The position numbers and the translations under genes are program-made. Below are positions 24,667-32,497 of a DNA stretch of 64,000 nt, piece after piece. The DNA is from Mycobacterium parmense (lineage in GTDB: Bacteria > Actinomycetota > Actinomycetes > Mycobacteriales > Mycobacteriaceae), in NCBI RefSeq assembly GCF_010730575.1, contig NZ_AP022614.1, positions 5,888,913-5,952,912 of the forward strand. Reading direction: 5' to 3'. The notes beneath the pieces were generated by a model. It ran no database searches. It had not been told where the DNA came from and saw only the letters and a list, made by a program, of their open reading frames with translations. The stretch's first letter is position 1, and each line of letters opens with the position of its first letter.

Positions 24667-26113
24667 CCGAGCCGTGGTGGGCCTTGACGATCGACGCGAC
24701 GATGGCCAGGCCCAGCCCGACTCCCGAGCCGCCGAACCGCGAAGCGTCCGCGCGGACGAATCGCTCGAACAGCCGCGGCAGGAGTTCGGAGTCGATGCCC
24801 GGCCCGTCGTCGGCGACCGTCAATTCCGCATAGGGCTCTTTGGTGTCGCCGCGGCGGCAGATAACACTGGTGGTCACCGTGACGCCCGGCGGCGTGTGGA
24901 GCCGGGCGTTGGCGAGCAGGTTGCTCACCAGCTGATGCAGCCGGGCGTGGTCCCCGCGGACCCAGACCGGCTCTTGCGGAAGGTCTTTCAACCACTGATG
25001 GGTCGGCGCGGCCACGGCGGCGTCGTTCACCGCATTGCCGGCCAGTTCGGCCAGATCGACGTCCTCGGTCTGCAGGTCCTGCCCCTCGCCGAGCCGTGAG
25101 AGCAGCAACAGCTCCTCGACCAGCAGCGCCATGCGTCGCGCCTCGGATTCGATGCGGGCCAACGCGTACTCGGTGGTCGGCGGCAGCGCAGAGCTGTCCT
25201 GGCGGGTCAGCTCGGCGTAACCCTGGATCGCCGCGAGCGGGGTGCGCAGCTCGTGGCTGGCATCGGTGATGAACTGCCGCATGCGCAAATCGGATTCGGC
25301 GCGATGCGCAAGCGCTCCGTCGACGTTGTCCAGCAACCGGTTCAGCGTGTGGCCGACGATCCCCACCTCGTTCTCGGGGTCGGTGTCCTGCGGCCCCGCC
25401 CTGATGCTGATCCGCTGGTCGCCGTCGGTGAGCGGCATGGCCGCGACTTCGGCGGCGGTGGCGGCGAGCCGGCGCAGCGGCCGCAGCGCGTAGCCGACCA
25501 CCCAGGCGGTGAGCCCCGCGGTGATCGCCAGCGCCGCAGCGACCAGCACCACGGTCGTGACCTGCTTGCGCGCGATGATCCGGTCGCCGATGCCCAGGGA
25601 TACGCCGACGACGAGCAGGTCGGCGCCGTCGGCGCGGCTGTCGACGCGGTAGGCCCCGAGGCTGCCGAGTTTGACGCTCCGCGGTGGGCCACCGGGCCAT
25701 GCCTGCTTTTCGATGGCGCGCACCACGTCGGCCGGCGCGGGCCTCGGTTGTACCTCGGAGAAGTAGGCCGAGCCGATCACGACGCCGTCGTGCAGCACCG
25801 CGATGACATTCCCCGGGGTCTGTCCGGTGAACTCCAGCATCGCCTGGTCGATCGGCTCCGTACCGCGCCGCTCCGAGGTGTGGTCACCATTGCGGTATCG
25901 GCTGTATGAATAGCTCAGCGCGGTCAGGGACTCGGCGACGTCGGCGTCGCTCATCGCGGTGACGTATCCGCGCAGGCTCAGCACCGATACCACCCCGACG
26001 GCCACGAGCACCACGCTGACCACAGCCAGCACGCCCAGCAGCAGTTGGCGCCGCAACGAGTGGGGAAGCCACCACGGGAGGTCTCTTGGCTCGCTGGGTG
26101 GCGGGCGGGTCAT
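24587..26113 (-). CDS. trcS: Sensor histidine kinase TrcS
   Basis: TrcS (508 aa here, 509 in M. tuberculosis) is the sensor of the TrcRS two-component system. An N-terminal helix (about 27-50) and a second near 200 flank an extracytoplasmic sensor domain, and a HAMP linker follows. The HisKA domain has His287 in SHELRTPLA. The catalytic domain shows NLLANARLHTP, DDGPGID and a G2 box GSGVGLGLAI. The ATG at 26113 overlaps the trcR stop by four bases, so kinase and regulator are co-translated. The signal sensed is unknown. Confidence 0.93.
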   Translation of the reverse strand: MTRPPPSEPRDLPWWLPHSLRRQLLLGVLAVVSVVLVAVGVVSVLSLRGYVTAMSDADVAESLTALSYSYSRYRNGDHTSERRGTEPIDQAMLEFTGQTPGNVIAVLHDGVVIGSAYFSEVQPRPAPADVVRAIEKQAWPGGPPRSVKLGSLGAYRVDSRADGADLLVVGVSLGIGDRIIARKQVTTVVLVAAALAITAGLTAWVVGYALRPLRRLAATAAEVAAMPLTDGDQRISIRAGPQDTDPENEVGIVGHTLNRLLDNVDGALAHRAESDLRMRQFITDASHELRTPLAAIQGYAELTRQDSSALPPTTEYALARIESEARRMALLVEELLLLSRLGEGQDLQTEDVDLAELAGNAVNDAAVAAPTHQWLKDLPQEPVWVRGDHARLHQLVSNLLANARLHTPPGVTVTTSVICRRGDTKEPYAELTVADDGPGIDSELLPRLFERFVRADASRFGGSGVGLGLAIVASIVKAHHGSVTAESADGRTVFRVRLPVIDGRAGGD

Positions 26114-26883
26114 TCCGCCGGCCGCAGCATGTATCCGACACCGCGCACGGTGTGGATCATCGGCTCTCTGCCGGAGTCGATCTTCTTCCGCAAGTAGGAA
26201 ATGTAGAGATCGACAATGCTGGTGCGGCCGGCGAAGTCGTAGTTCCACACGCGGTCGAGGATCTCGGTGCGAGTCAGCGCACGGCGGGGGTTGCGCATCA
26301 GGAAGCGCAGCAGCTCGAACTCGGTCGAGGAAAGCGAGATCGGCGTGCCGTCTCGCGTGACCTCGCGGCTGGCGGTGTCGACGCGCAGGTCGCCGACCTT
26401 GAGGGCGTCGGCGGACGGCGGGGCCTGCTGGCCGGACCGGCGCAACAACCCGCGCAGCCGGGCCACGAGCTCCTCGAGGCTGAAGGGTTTGGTCATGTAG
26501 TCGTCGGCGCCCGCCGTCAGGCCGGTGACCCGGTCCATGACCGAGTCGCGGGCCGTCAGAAACAGCGTGGGGGTGTAGGCCTCGGATTCGCGGACCCGCT
26601 CCAGGATCTGCAGCCCGTCCACGTCGGGCAGCATGATGTCGAGGACCAGCACGTCGGGGCCGATCTTCTCGAACTTGGCCATGGCCTCGCGCCCGTTGTG
26701 GGCGATGTCGACGACCCAGCCCTCGTAGTGCAGCGCCATCTTCACGAGGTTGGTCAGCGCCGGCTCGTCGTCCACCAGCAAGACCCTGATCGGTGATCCG
26801 TCGGGACGGTAGATGCGCGGCAGCTGCCCAAGAATCGCTTGGCGCGGCCGCTGACTTCCGGCGTATCCGGTCATTACGGACAT
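26110..26883 (-). CDS. trcR: Response regulator TrcR
   Basis: TrcR (257 aa, the same length as in M. tuberculosis with the ATG at 26883) is an OmpR-family response regulator. Its phosphorylated residue is Asp82 in VLDIMLPD, the acidic pocket is VDDE at 37-40, and the switch Lys is in MTKPFSLEEL. The C-terminal winged helix includes SLSSTEFELLRFLMRNPRRAL and DLYISYLRKKID. In M. tuberculosis TrcR is reported to bind AT-rich DNA in its own promoter and to repress Rv1057. An Rv1057-like gene is present at 38475 in this window. An alternative ATG at 26874 would shorten it by three residues. Confidence 0.94.
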   Translation of the reverse strand: MSVMTGYAGSQRPRQAILGQLPRIYRPDGSPIRVLLVDDEPALTNLVKMALHYEGWVVDIAHNGREAMAKFEKIGPDVLVLDIMLPDVDGLQILERVRESEAYTPTLFLTARDSVMDRVTGLTAGADDYMTKPFSLEELVARLRGLLRRSGQQAPPSADALKVGDLRVDTASREVTRDGTPISLSSTEFELLRFLMRNPRRALTRTEILDRVWNYDFAGRTSIVDLYISYLRKKIDSGREPMIHTVRGVGYMLRPAE

Positions 26884-27286
26884 GTTCCTACATTCTGGCA
26901 AGCTCACACGCCGCTGTCACGAAGTTCATAGAGTTTTCAAATCTGTTGGCGTTGGCTCGCCCCGGTCAAAAGGCACTCAAATATGAGTTGCATATGTTTC
27001 CGGCCGGCCGGCTTGAGATCGGTCGAATTCCGAAAAATACTGGTTTACATAGGTGTTGATCTGAGAGGCCGAGCAGTCCAGTAGGCGGGAGCTTTCAAAG
27101 CTGCTGCGCAGGAACGAAATTCACAGTTCAACGAGAGGCTGCGGCGCGGCGGGTGTTTTCGGTGCCGAACCCGCCCGTGTGACGGCTCGGGACGACGACG
27201 TCTCGGCTCGCGTTAACTCAAGTTACGTCTAGTTACGAAACGCGTTCGGGAGAACGGTTTCTCGCGGTCGAGAACGAAGGATACCG
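26884..27286. promoter_or_regulatory. Divergent trcR/PPE intergenic region
   Basis: This 403-base region separates the divergent trcR and PPE genes and has no convincing ORF. The trcR-proximal 150 bases are unusually AT-rich for this DNA, for example GAGTTTTCAAATCT and CAAATATGAGTTGCATATG. That fits an AT-rich TrcR autoregulatory site. On the PPE side, GTTA boxes begin at 27212, 27222 and 27232, an exact 10-base period about 50-75 bases before the PPE ATG. The regulatory role is inferred. Confidence 0.45.
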
Positions 27287-28618
27287 ATGGATTTTGGCGC
27301 GTTGCCGCCCGAAGTCAACTCCGGCCGCATGTACACCGGCCCGGGGCCGGCGAGCCTGCTGGCCGCCTCCGCGGGATGGGAGTCGCTGGCCGCCGAGCTG
27401 ACCGACGCGGCGGCCGGCTACGAGTCGGTGATCACCACTGTGACGCAGGACTGGCAGGGGCCGACGTCGATGTCGATGGCGGCCGCGGTCGCGCCCTATG
27501 TGACGTGGATGAGGGCCACCGCCGAGCAATGCGAACAGGCGGCCAACCAGGCCACCGCTGCCGCCGGCGCGTACGAGACGGCGTACGCGATGACGGTTCC
27601 CCCGCCGCTCATCGCTGTCAACCGTGCCCAGCTCATGACGTTGGTCGCGACCAACATCTTCGGGCAGAACACGCCGGCGATCATGGCCACCGAGGCGCAG
27701 TACAGCGAGATGTGGGCGCAGGACGCCACCGCCATGTACAACTACGCGGCGAGTTCGGCCTCCGCCTCGGCCTTCAGCGTCTTCGCACCGCCGCCGCAGA
27801 CGACCAACCCGGGCGGGGTGGCCGGCCAGGCCGGCGCGGTCGCCCAGTCGGCCGGTGGCAACGTGCAGTCGGCGACGACTCAGCTGATGTCGACAGTGCC
27901 GCAAGCCCTGCAGGGTTTGTCCACCCCCGGATCGTCGTCGGCCTCGGGGCTGTCTTCGGCGGCAATGGGCACCGGGGCCTCGCTGGGCTCTTCCGGCGCA
28001 TCGGCACCGCTCAGCGCGCTGTCGAGCCTCACCGGCGCGTCTAGCAAGACCGCGACCAAGAGCGCGAGCGCGCTGTCCGGGCTGTCGTCGAGCCTCACAT
28101 CGGTGTTGAGTGGGAGTGGAGCGACCGGCCTTTTCGATGTCGTCGGCATCGGCTCCGACTTCGCGGGTCTGGGTGGCGACGGCGCGGGCCTGGGTGCCGA
28201 CGGCGGCGGAATCGGCATGGACCTCTACGGCCTGTCGATCGATTTCCAGGGCGCGGGCACGATCATCGGCGCCGAGGGTGGCGCGCTCCCGGCAGGTCTG
28301 GGGGGAGACCTGGGCCTGGCGCCGCTGGGCGGTCTGGGCGAGGGCGCATCCGCGGGGGTCGGCCAGGCGGCATCGCTCGGGACCCTGTCGGTGCCGCCGA
28401 GTTGGGCCGACGCGGTTTCGTCCGTGGCGCCGCTGCCCGGCCTGGACGCCAACGTGATGCCCGGCGGATGGGGTGCCGCGCCGACGCCATCGGCGCCGAG
28501 CACCGCCGGCATTTCGAAGCTGCCGCTGGGCGGCATGGTCGGCCGCGAATCTGACGGCGCGGTTCAGCGGATCGGGTTCCGCTCGTCGCTGATCCCGCGC
28601 TCGCCGGTGGCCGGTTAG
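27287..28618 (+). CDS. PPE family protein (PPE-SVP type)
   Basis: This 443-aa PPE protein begins with the 180-residue helical PPE domain. It contains the naming motif LPPEVNSG at the start, a WxG-like turn in TQDWQGP, and [20 protein letters not shown] long Ala/Gly/Ser-rich linker follows, and the C-terminal region has SVPPSW near residue 370, which places it in the PPE-SVP group. PPE proteins usually leave the cell through an ESX system paired with a PE partner, but no PE gene adjoins this one on its strand. GAAGGA precedes the ATG. It converges on the esx genes across a strong hairpin. Confidence 0.93.
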   Translation: MDFGALPPEVNSGRMYTGPGPASLLAASAGWESLAAELTDAAAGYESVITTVTQDWQGPTSMSMAAAVAPYVTWMRATAEQCEQAANQATAAAGAYETAYAMTVPPPLIAVNRAQLMTLVATNIFGQNTPAIMATEAQYSEMWAQDATAMYNYAASSASASAFSVFAPPPQTTNPGGVAGQAGAVAQSAGGNVQSATTQLMSTVPQALQGLSTPGSSSASGLSSAAMGTGASLGSSGASAPLSALSSLTGASSKTATKSASALSGLSSSLTSVLSGSGATGLFDVVGIGSDFAGLGGDGAGLGADGGGIGMDLYGLSIDFQGAGTIIGAEGGALPAGLGGDLGLAPLGGLGEGASAGVGQAASLGTLSVPPSWADAVSSVAPLPGLDANVMPGGWGAAPTPSAPSTAGISKLPLGGMVGRESDGAVQRIGFRSSLIPRSPVAG

Positions 28619-28650
28619 GCGAGAACGCGTTCGGCCGCAACGCAAACGAC

Positions 28651-28680
28651 GGGGCCGCACACCGGTCGGTGTGCGGCCCC
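28651..28680. terminator. Bidirectional hairpin terminator
   Basis: A perfect inverted repeat (GGGGCCGCACACCG and its complement, 14 bp, two central bases) sits 33 bases after the PPE stop and 18 bases before the convergent esx stop. It can fold on either strand and probably ends both transcripts. No T tract follows, as is common in mycobacteria. Confidence 0.75.
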
Positions 28681-28697
28681 GCGTGTGAAGAAGTGCG

Positions 28698-28982
28698 TCA
28701 GGCCCAGCTGGAGCCGACGGCCGAGTCGGTGCTCGACATGTTGCTGCCGGCGGTCTGAACCTTCTGGCCGTGGGAGTTGGCCTGCTCGTAGATCACCTGG
28801 AAGTTGCGGCCCAGCTGAGTGATGAACTCCTGGCAGGCCACCGAACCGGCGCCACCCCAGAAGTCACCGGCGGCCAGCACATCGCGAACGATGGACTGGT
28901 GCTCGGCCTCCAGCGAAGCCGCCTGCGCGCGAATCGTGGCGCCGTGGGCGTCCACATCGCCGAACGAGTAATTGATGGTCAT
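28698..28982 (-). CDS. ESAT-6-like WXG100 protein, EsxI/N type
   Basis: This 94-aa protein matches the Mtb9.9 subfamily (EsxI, L, N, O, V): MTINYSFGDVDAHG at the start, the WxG turn DFWGGAGS in the middle, ITQLGRNFQVIYEQAN, and the ending SAVGSSWA. Such proteins form antiparallel heterodimers with an EsxJ/K/M/P/W-type partner, here the gene just upstream, and are exported by type VII secretion, most likely ESX-5. It is the last gene of the PE-PPE-esx-esx cassette, 35 bases after its partner. The M. tuberculosis match by position is Rv1037c. Confidence 0.94.
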   Translation of the reverse strand: MTINYSFGDVDAHGATIRAQAASLEAEHQSIVRDVLAAGDFWGGAGSVACQEFITQLGRNFQVIYEQANSHGQKVQTAGSNMSSTDSAVGSSWA

Positions 28983-29017
28983 GACATATCTCCTTAGAAG
29001 TTTCGAGGGACCGGCGA

Positions 29018-29314
29018 CTAGCTGCCGAGGATCTGCTGAGAAGCCTGCTCTTGCTGCTCGTAGTTGCTGGCGTCGCGGATCAACCCGTCACGCACGCCGT
29101 GCAGCATGTTCACGATGTTGCGGAAGGCCTGGTTGACCTGGCCCATGGTGTCATACGACGTCGCCTGAGCCTGGCCGCTCCAGCCGGCACCGGCGATGTT
29201 CATCGACGACGCCCACATCTTGCGGGCCTCGTCCTCGACGGTCTGCGCGTGGGTCTCGAAACGCCCCGCCATCGCCCGCATCTCGTGCGGGTCAGTCATA
29301 AAGCGTGTTGCCAT
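29018..29314 (-). CDS. ESAT-6-like WXG100 protein, EsxJ/K/M type (QILSS family)
   Basis: This 98-aa protein belongs to the EsxJ/K/M/P/W subfamily. It starts [15 protein letters not shown], carries the WxG turn AGWSGQAQ, and ends with the [12 protein letters not shown] motif, which includes the YxxxD/E-like type VII secretion signal context. It is expected to dimerise with the EsxI-type protein encoded 35 bases downstream. A ribosome site AAGGAGAA precedes the ATG. By position it is the match of Rv1038c. Confidence 0.94.
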   Translation of the reverse strand: MATRFMTDPHEMRAMAGRFETHAQTVEDEARKMWASSMNIAGAGWSGQAQATSYDTMGQVNQAFRNIVNMLHGVRDGLIRDASNYEQQEQASQQILGS

Positions 29315-29405
29315 TTTTCCTTCTCCTTGTCTGATTTGGTTGTCTTACTTGGTTTTTCGAGCCTTCAGTTGGCTGAAGTGTTGGACAGACAGGTCGTCTG
29401 TGGAA

Positions 29406-30614
29406 CTAGACGACGACCTGCTTGGGCATGACGATCGGCTTGAAGCCGTAGCGCGGCCCGGCCCCGTAGGCGCCGGCGCCCTTGGCGACACCCGCCATGC
29501 CCGGCATGCCGGGCATCGCGGTGACGGGCTCGGCCGCATCGGAGGCGACGGTCCAGCCCGAACCAGCCAGTGGTGCGGTCGACGAGACCTCGACTGCCGG
29601 CGTGGCCGCGGACCAGCCGGCCGGCACCGAGAGGCCGCCGATCGAGCCGGCTTCGCCTAGCGCGGCCGACGCGCCGCCGCCAGAAACGCTGTTCACCAGC
29701 GCGCCCTCGCCGATGGCGGCGCCACCGGCCAGCGGGGTGACGTCGCTGGCGGCGGCCGCCGGCGCCGCGGCGGCCAGCGTGTGGCCGAGCGACACCGCGG
29801 TGGGGATGGTGTTACCGACCCACCACGCCGCCGTAACCCCAACCTGCTGCACGGCGTTGAAGTTCAGCAGAGTACCGCCGAAGCCGTCCAACGAGGTCAG
29901 CAGGGACTGCACAGGGGCGGGCAAGGAGTTGAAGAAGCCGGTGCCAAACGTCTGCACGGTGCCGCCGTCGAAGATGGACGTCAGGTTACCGATCAGCCCG
30001 CTCAAGCCCGACGCCGCCGGCGAAGCGGTGGCGTTCGCGTATGCCGCCGACACCGCGGTGCCCTGGGTGGCGGCCGCGGCCGGGCTGGAGGTCGGCGACG
30101 CGGGAGTCAGGGGCTGTAAGACGCTCGCAGCCGTCGCCGCGGCCTGGTAGGTGATCATCGTGACGGCGTCCTGCACCCACATCTCCGCGTACTGAGCCTC
30201 GGTGGCCATGATCGCCGGAGTGTTGATGCCCAAAAAGTTGGTCGCCACCAGCGCCGCCAGCGTGGCCCGGTTCGCGGCGATCATCGGCGGCGGCACGATC
30301 GCCGCGAACGCCGCCTCGTAGGCGGCCGCCGACGCCGATGCCTGGGCAGCGGCCTGCTCGGCTGCTGCCGCGGTGGTTGTCAGCCAGCCCACGTAGGGCT
30401 GCGAGGCGGCCGCCGCCGCCGTCGATCCCACACCGGTCCACTGCTGGGAGGTCAGGTTCGCGACGATCGAGTCCCACGACGTTGCCGTGGTGCTCAACTC
30501 GGCGGCCAGGTTGCTCCAGGCCGACGCGGCGGCCATCAGCGGACCCGAACCCGCGCCCGTGTACATCATCGCGGAGTTGACCTCGGGCGGCAGAGCTGCA
30601 AAATCGAAAGCCAT
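29406..30614 (-). CDS. PPE family protein, PPE15-like
   Basis: This 402-aa PPE protein has the helical PPE domain (about 1-180; [44 protein letters not shown]) and a PPE-SVP C terminus with GLSVPAGWSA. It ends with a MPGMPGMAG repeat and a PRYGFKPIVMPK tail. Nearly the same tail ends the upstream PE protein. PE-PPE pairs form heterodimers for export by ESX systems. The gene sits between its PE partner and two esx genes, the order Rv1040c-Rv1037c, so I read it as the PPE15 counterpart. Confidence 0.93.
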   Translation of the reverse strand: MAFDFAALPPEVNSAMMYTGAGSGPLMAAASAWSNLAAELSTTATSWDSIVANLTSQQWTGVGSTAAAAASQPYVGWLTTTAAAAEQAAAQASASAAAYEAAFAAIVPPPMIAANRATLAALVATNFLGINTPAIMATEAQYAEMWVQDAVTMITYQAAATAASVLQPLTPASPTSSPAAAATQGTAVSAAYANATASPAASGLSGLIGNLTSIFDGGTVQTFGTGFFNSLPAPVQSLLTSLDGFGGTLLNFNAVQQVGVTAAWWVGNTIPTAVSLGHTLAAAAPAAAASDVTPLAGGAAIGEGALVNSVSGGGASAALGEAGSIGGLSVPAGWSAATPAVEVSSTAPLAGSGWTVASDAAEPVTAMPGMPGMAGVAKGAGAYGAGPRYGFKPIVMPKQVVV

Positions 30615-30671
30615 CAGAGTTCCGTCCTTTTCGTCGTTTTTGGCTGATCAGTGAGTTCTCGCGCCCGTCGC

Positions 30672-31529
30672 TCAGACGGCCCTCATCTTCGGCATGACGA
30701 TCGGTTTGACGCCGTAGCGCGGTGCGCCGAAACCTGCGCTGTTGCGCGCCATCGCGCCCATACCGGGCATTCCGGGCACGACCGTTCCGGGGCCCGCCTG
30801 CGGCGCCGCGGCGGTCCACCCGACGGTCTGGACGGCGCTGACAGGAGTTGCCCCCGGAGTAATGGTCCCGGCCCAGCTCGGCGGAACGGACAGCTTGCCG
30901 ACCATCGTCGCCTGGCCCACATTCGCGACCGGCGCCGCAGCCATGGCGCCCACACCTCCCATACCGGCGCCGGCCGGGGCCGTCACGTTCACCGCGTCAG
31001 CCGCGCCGGCAGCCGCGCCGGCGTCGCCTGTGTCAGCAGCCGCAGCCGGGAGCAGGCCACCGCCGGCCATACCGAGGCAGTCCGACATGGCCGAGGCCCA
31101 GTTGCCAGTCTCGTAGCTGCCGAAGTTCGCCGCGTTGCCCGAAGGGCTGAACGGGTTGCCGCCGACGCTGGTGGTGGGACCACCAAGGAAGGTGCTCAGG
31201 TTGTTGAGGAAGGAGTCGAAGCTGCTGAGGGGGCCGCTCGCCGCGGTGTTTGCGGCCTCGGTGCTGGCGTAGGTGCCCGAGCTCAACCCCAGGGTGCTGG
31301 TGAACTGCTGTTGGATGGCCTGCGCCTCACCAGCCAGCTGCTGGTAAAGCGTGCCATAACTCGAGAAGATCCCCGCCTGCAGCTGAGATACCGGGTCCGC
31401 AGCGGCCGGAGCAATAGCGGTCGTCGGCGCCGCGGCGCCGGCGTTCTGCGCTGTCAGTGAGTTACCGATCCCTTCCAGCTGCTGCGCCGCCGAAAGCAAT
31501 TCCTCGGGGATTGCTGTCAAGAATGACAT
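30672..31529 (-). CDS. PE family protein, PE8-like, with SVP-type C terminus
   Basis: This 285-aa protein has an N-terminal PE domain (about 1-95; the family PE motif appears as AIPEELLSAA) with the YASTEAANT export-signal region. The C-terminal 190 residues are unusual for a PE protein: [10 protein letters not shown], then MPGMGAMARNSAGFG and APRYGVKPIVMPKM, a module otherwise typical of PPE-SVP proteins. It is first in the cassette and 57 bases upstream of its PPE partner. PE8 (Rv1040c) has the same ending as I recall it. Export by ESX-5 is likely but not shown. Confidence 0.92.
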   Translation of the reverse strand: MSFLTAIPEELLSAAQQLEGIGNSLTAQNAGAAAPTTAIAPAAADPVSQLQAGIFSSYGTLYQQLAGEAQAIQQQFTSTLGLSSGTYASTEAANTAASGPLSSFDSFLNNLSTFLGGPTTSVGGNPFSPSGNAANFGSYETGNWASAMSDCLGMAGGGLLPAAAADTGDAGAAAGAADAVNVTAPAGAGMGGVGAMAAAPVANVGQATMVGKLSVPPSWAGTITPGATPVSAVQTVGWTAAAPQAGPGTVVPGMPGMGAMARNSAGFGAPRYGVKPIVMPKMRAV

Positions 31530-31885
31530 CTATCGCTCCTCGTGTTCAGAAAAATGCCGACCCCCGTGCGGTGGATCGACCTGTGCGTTCAGGTAATGGT
31601 CCCTGTGCGTTCGCGTAAGGCTAACTAGCTACGGCTCCACAGTCCTGACCGAAAGGGTTAGGGTGACAGCCGTTTACGGCGTTTTAACGAACAGTCCAGC
31701 AGTTTTAACACGTTCCTGGCGGGCGACATCATCGCGTCACGTGGCAACTCCCAGCAACGTAGGCCTCAGGCGCGCGGCGCGCGGATCCTACGCGAAGCCC
31801 GGGCGGCCCGCACGTTCGCTGATCGCACGAATTGCACCGGTGCGACACGAGGGGAGCTGACCCGGCGCGCTACATTCGCCGCCGG
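31530..31885. promoter_or_regulatory. Divergent intergenic region between PE gene and tRNA-Leu
   Basis: This 356-base stretch has no convincing gene. Its first half presumably holds the promoter of the PE-PPE-esx cassette and includes AT-rich patches such as GGCGTTTTAACGAAC. Directly upstream of the tRNA a TACATT at 31871-31876 lies ten bases before the tRNA 5' end and fits a sigma-A -10 element (TAnnnT). No good -35 hexamer is visible at the usual spacing. Confidence 0.4.
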
Positions 31886-31959
31886 GCCCCCATAGCCCAA
31901 TTGGCAGAGGCAGCGGACTTAAAATCCGCCCAGTGTCGGTTCGAGTCCGACTGGGGGCA
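31886..31959 (+). tRNA. tRNA-Leu (TAA anticodon), short variable arm
   Basis: The sequence folds as a 74-base tRNA. The acceptor stem pairs GCCCCCA with TGGGGGC and the discriminator base is A. The D arm contains GCCCAATTGGCAGAGGC. The anticodon stem GCGGA/TCCGC holds the loop CTTAAAA, giving anticodon TAA for the UUA codon. The T arm is GTCGG-TTCGAGT-CCGAC. The variable region is only CCAGT, five bases, although bacterial leucine tRNAs normally have a long extra arm. No CCA is encoded. Confidence 0.92.
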
Positions 31960-32497
31960 CAGCAACCCGGAGGAGGGGCTGGCGGGGCGCCGTCGTAACC
32001 CGGGTAGCTACAGGCGGACCGCCTGCCTGTAGCCAGGGGCGGCTTCGTCGGACCGGTCGGTGGAGTCGATCCTGCCAGTGTCGATACAAGAGGGAATGCA
32101 GCTCATCGTCGCCTGTGGCTCCACCCTCACCGCAGCCGAGGCAGATCAGACGAATCACCTTGTAGGCCGGCGCGATTCGCGCCCCGACATCCTGGCCGTG
32201 CGGCGGCACGAGAGGAAGAGCGTCCGGTCGGGATGCAGTATTGCGGCCGCGGCGCCATCTTTCGGGCGCACCTCGGGCACGGGTCATCGCCGTGCCAGCA
32301 GTTGGTCTGAAGGGCCGTGCCGCCGACGGCATCGGTGAATCCGGCCAGATTGGCGCCGGTCGACAGACTGCCCCTCGTGGTGGCACCCCACTGCAGATGC
32401 GGCGGTGCCGGCCCGCGCGCTCGCATACGAGCGCGCTTGCATTCAGGCGCTGCGCGAACTGGTCCGCGAGCTGGTCCCCCAACTGGTCCGCGATAGG
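31960..32497. other. 538-base region without a convincing gene
   Basis: Between tRNA-Leu and the convergent CheB-like gene I see no ORF that I can defend. A 9-bp inverted repeat (GCTACAGGC, 9-base loop) at 32007-32033 may end the tRNA transcript. On the minus strand, around 32230-32330, one frame reads CWHGDDPCPRCARKM, and a neighbouring frame near 32105-32160 reads VIRLICLGCGEGG. These two Cys-rich pieces could be remnants of a frameshifted zinc-ribbon gene, but the evidence is weak. No integrase or tRNA 3'-end duplication is seen. Confidence 0.4.

Noticed and set aside
28698..31529. A complete type VII secretion locus
   Set aside because: Only PE, PPE and two Esx substrate genes are present; no EccB, EccC, EccD, EccE or MycP genes adjoin, so this is a substrate cassette.
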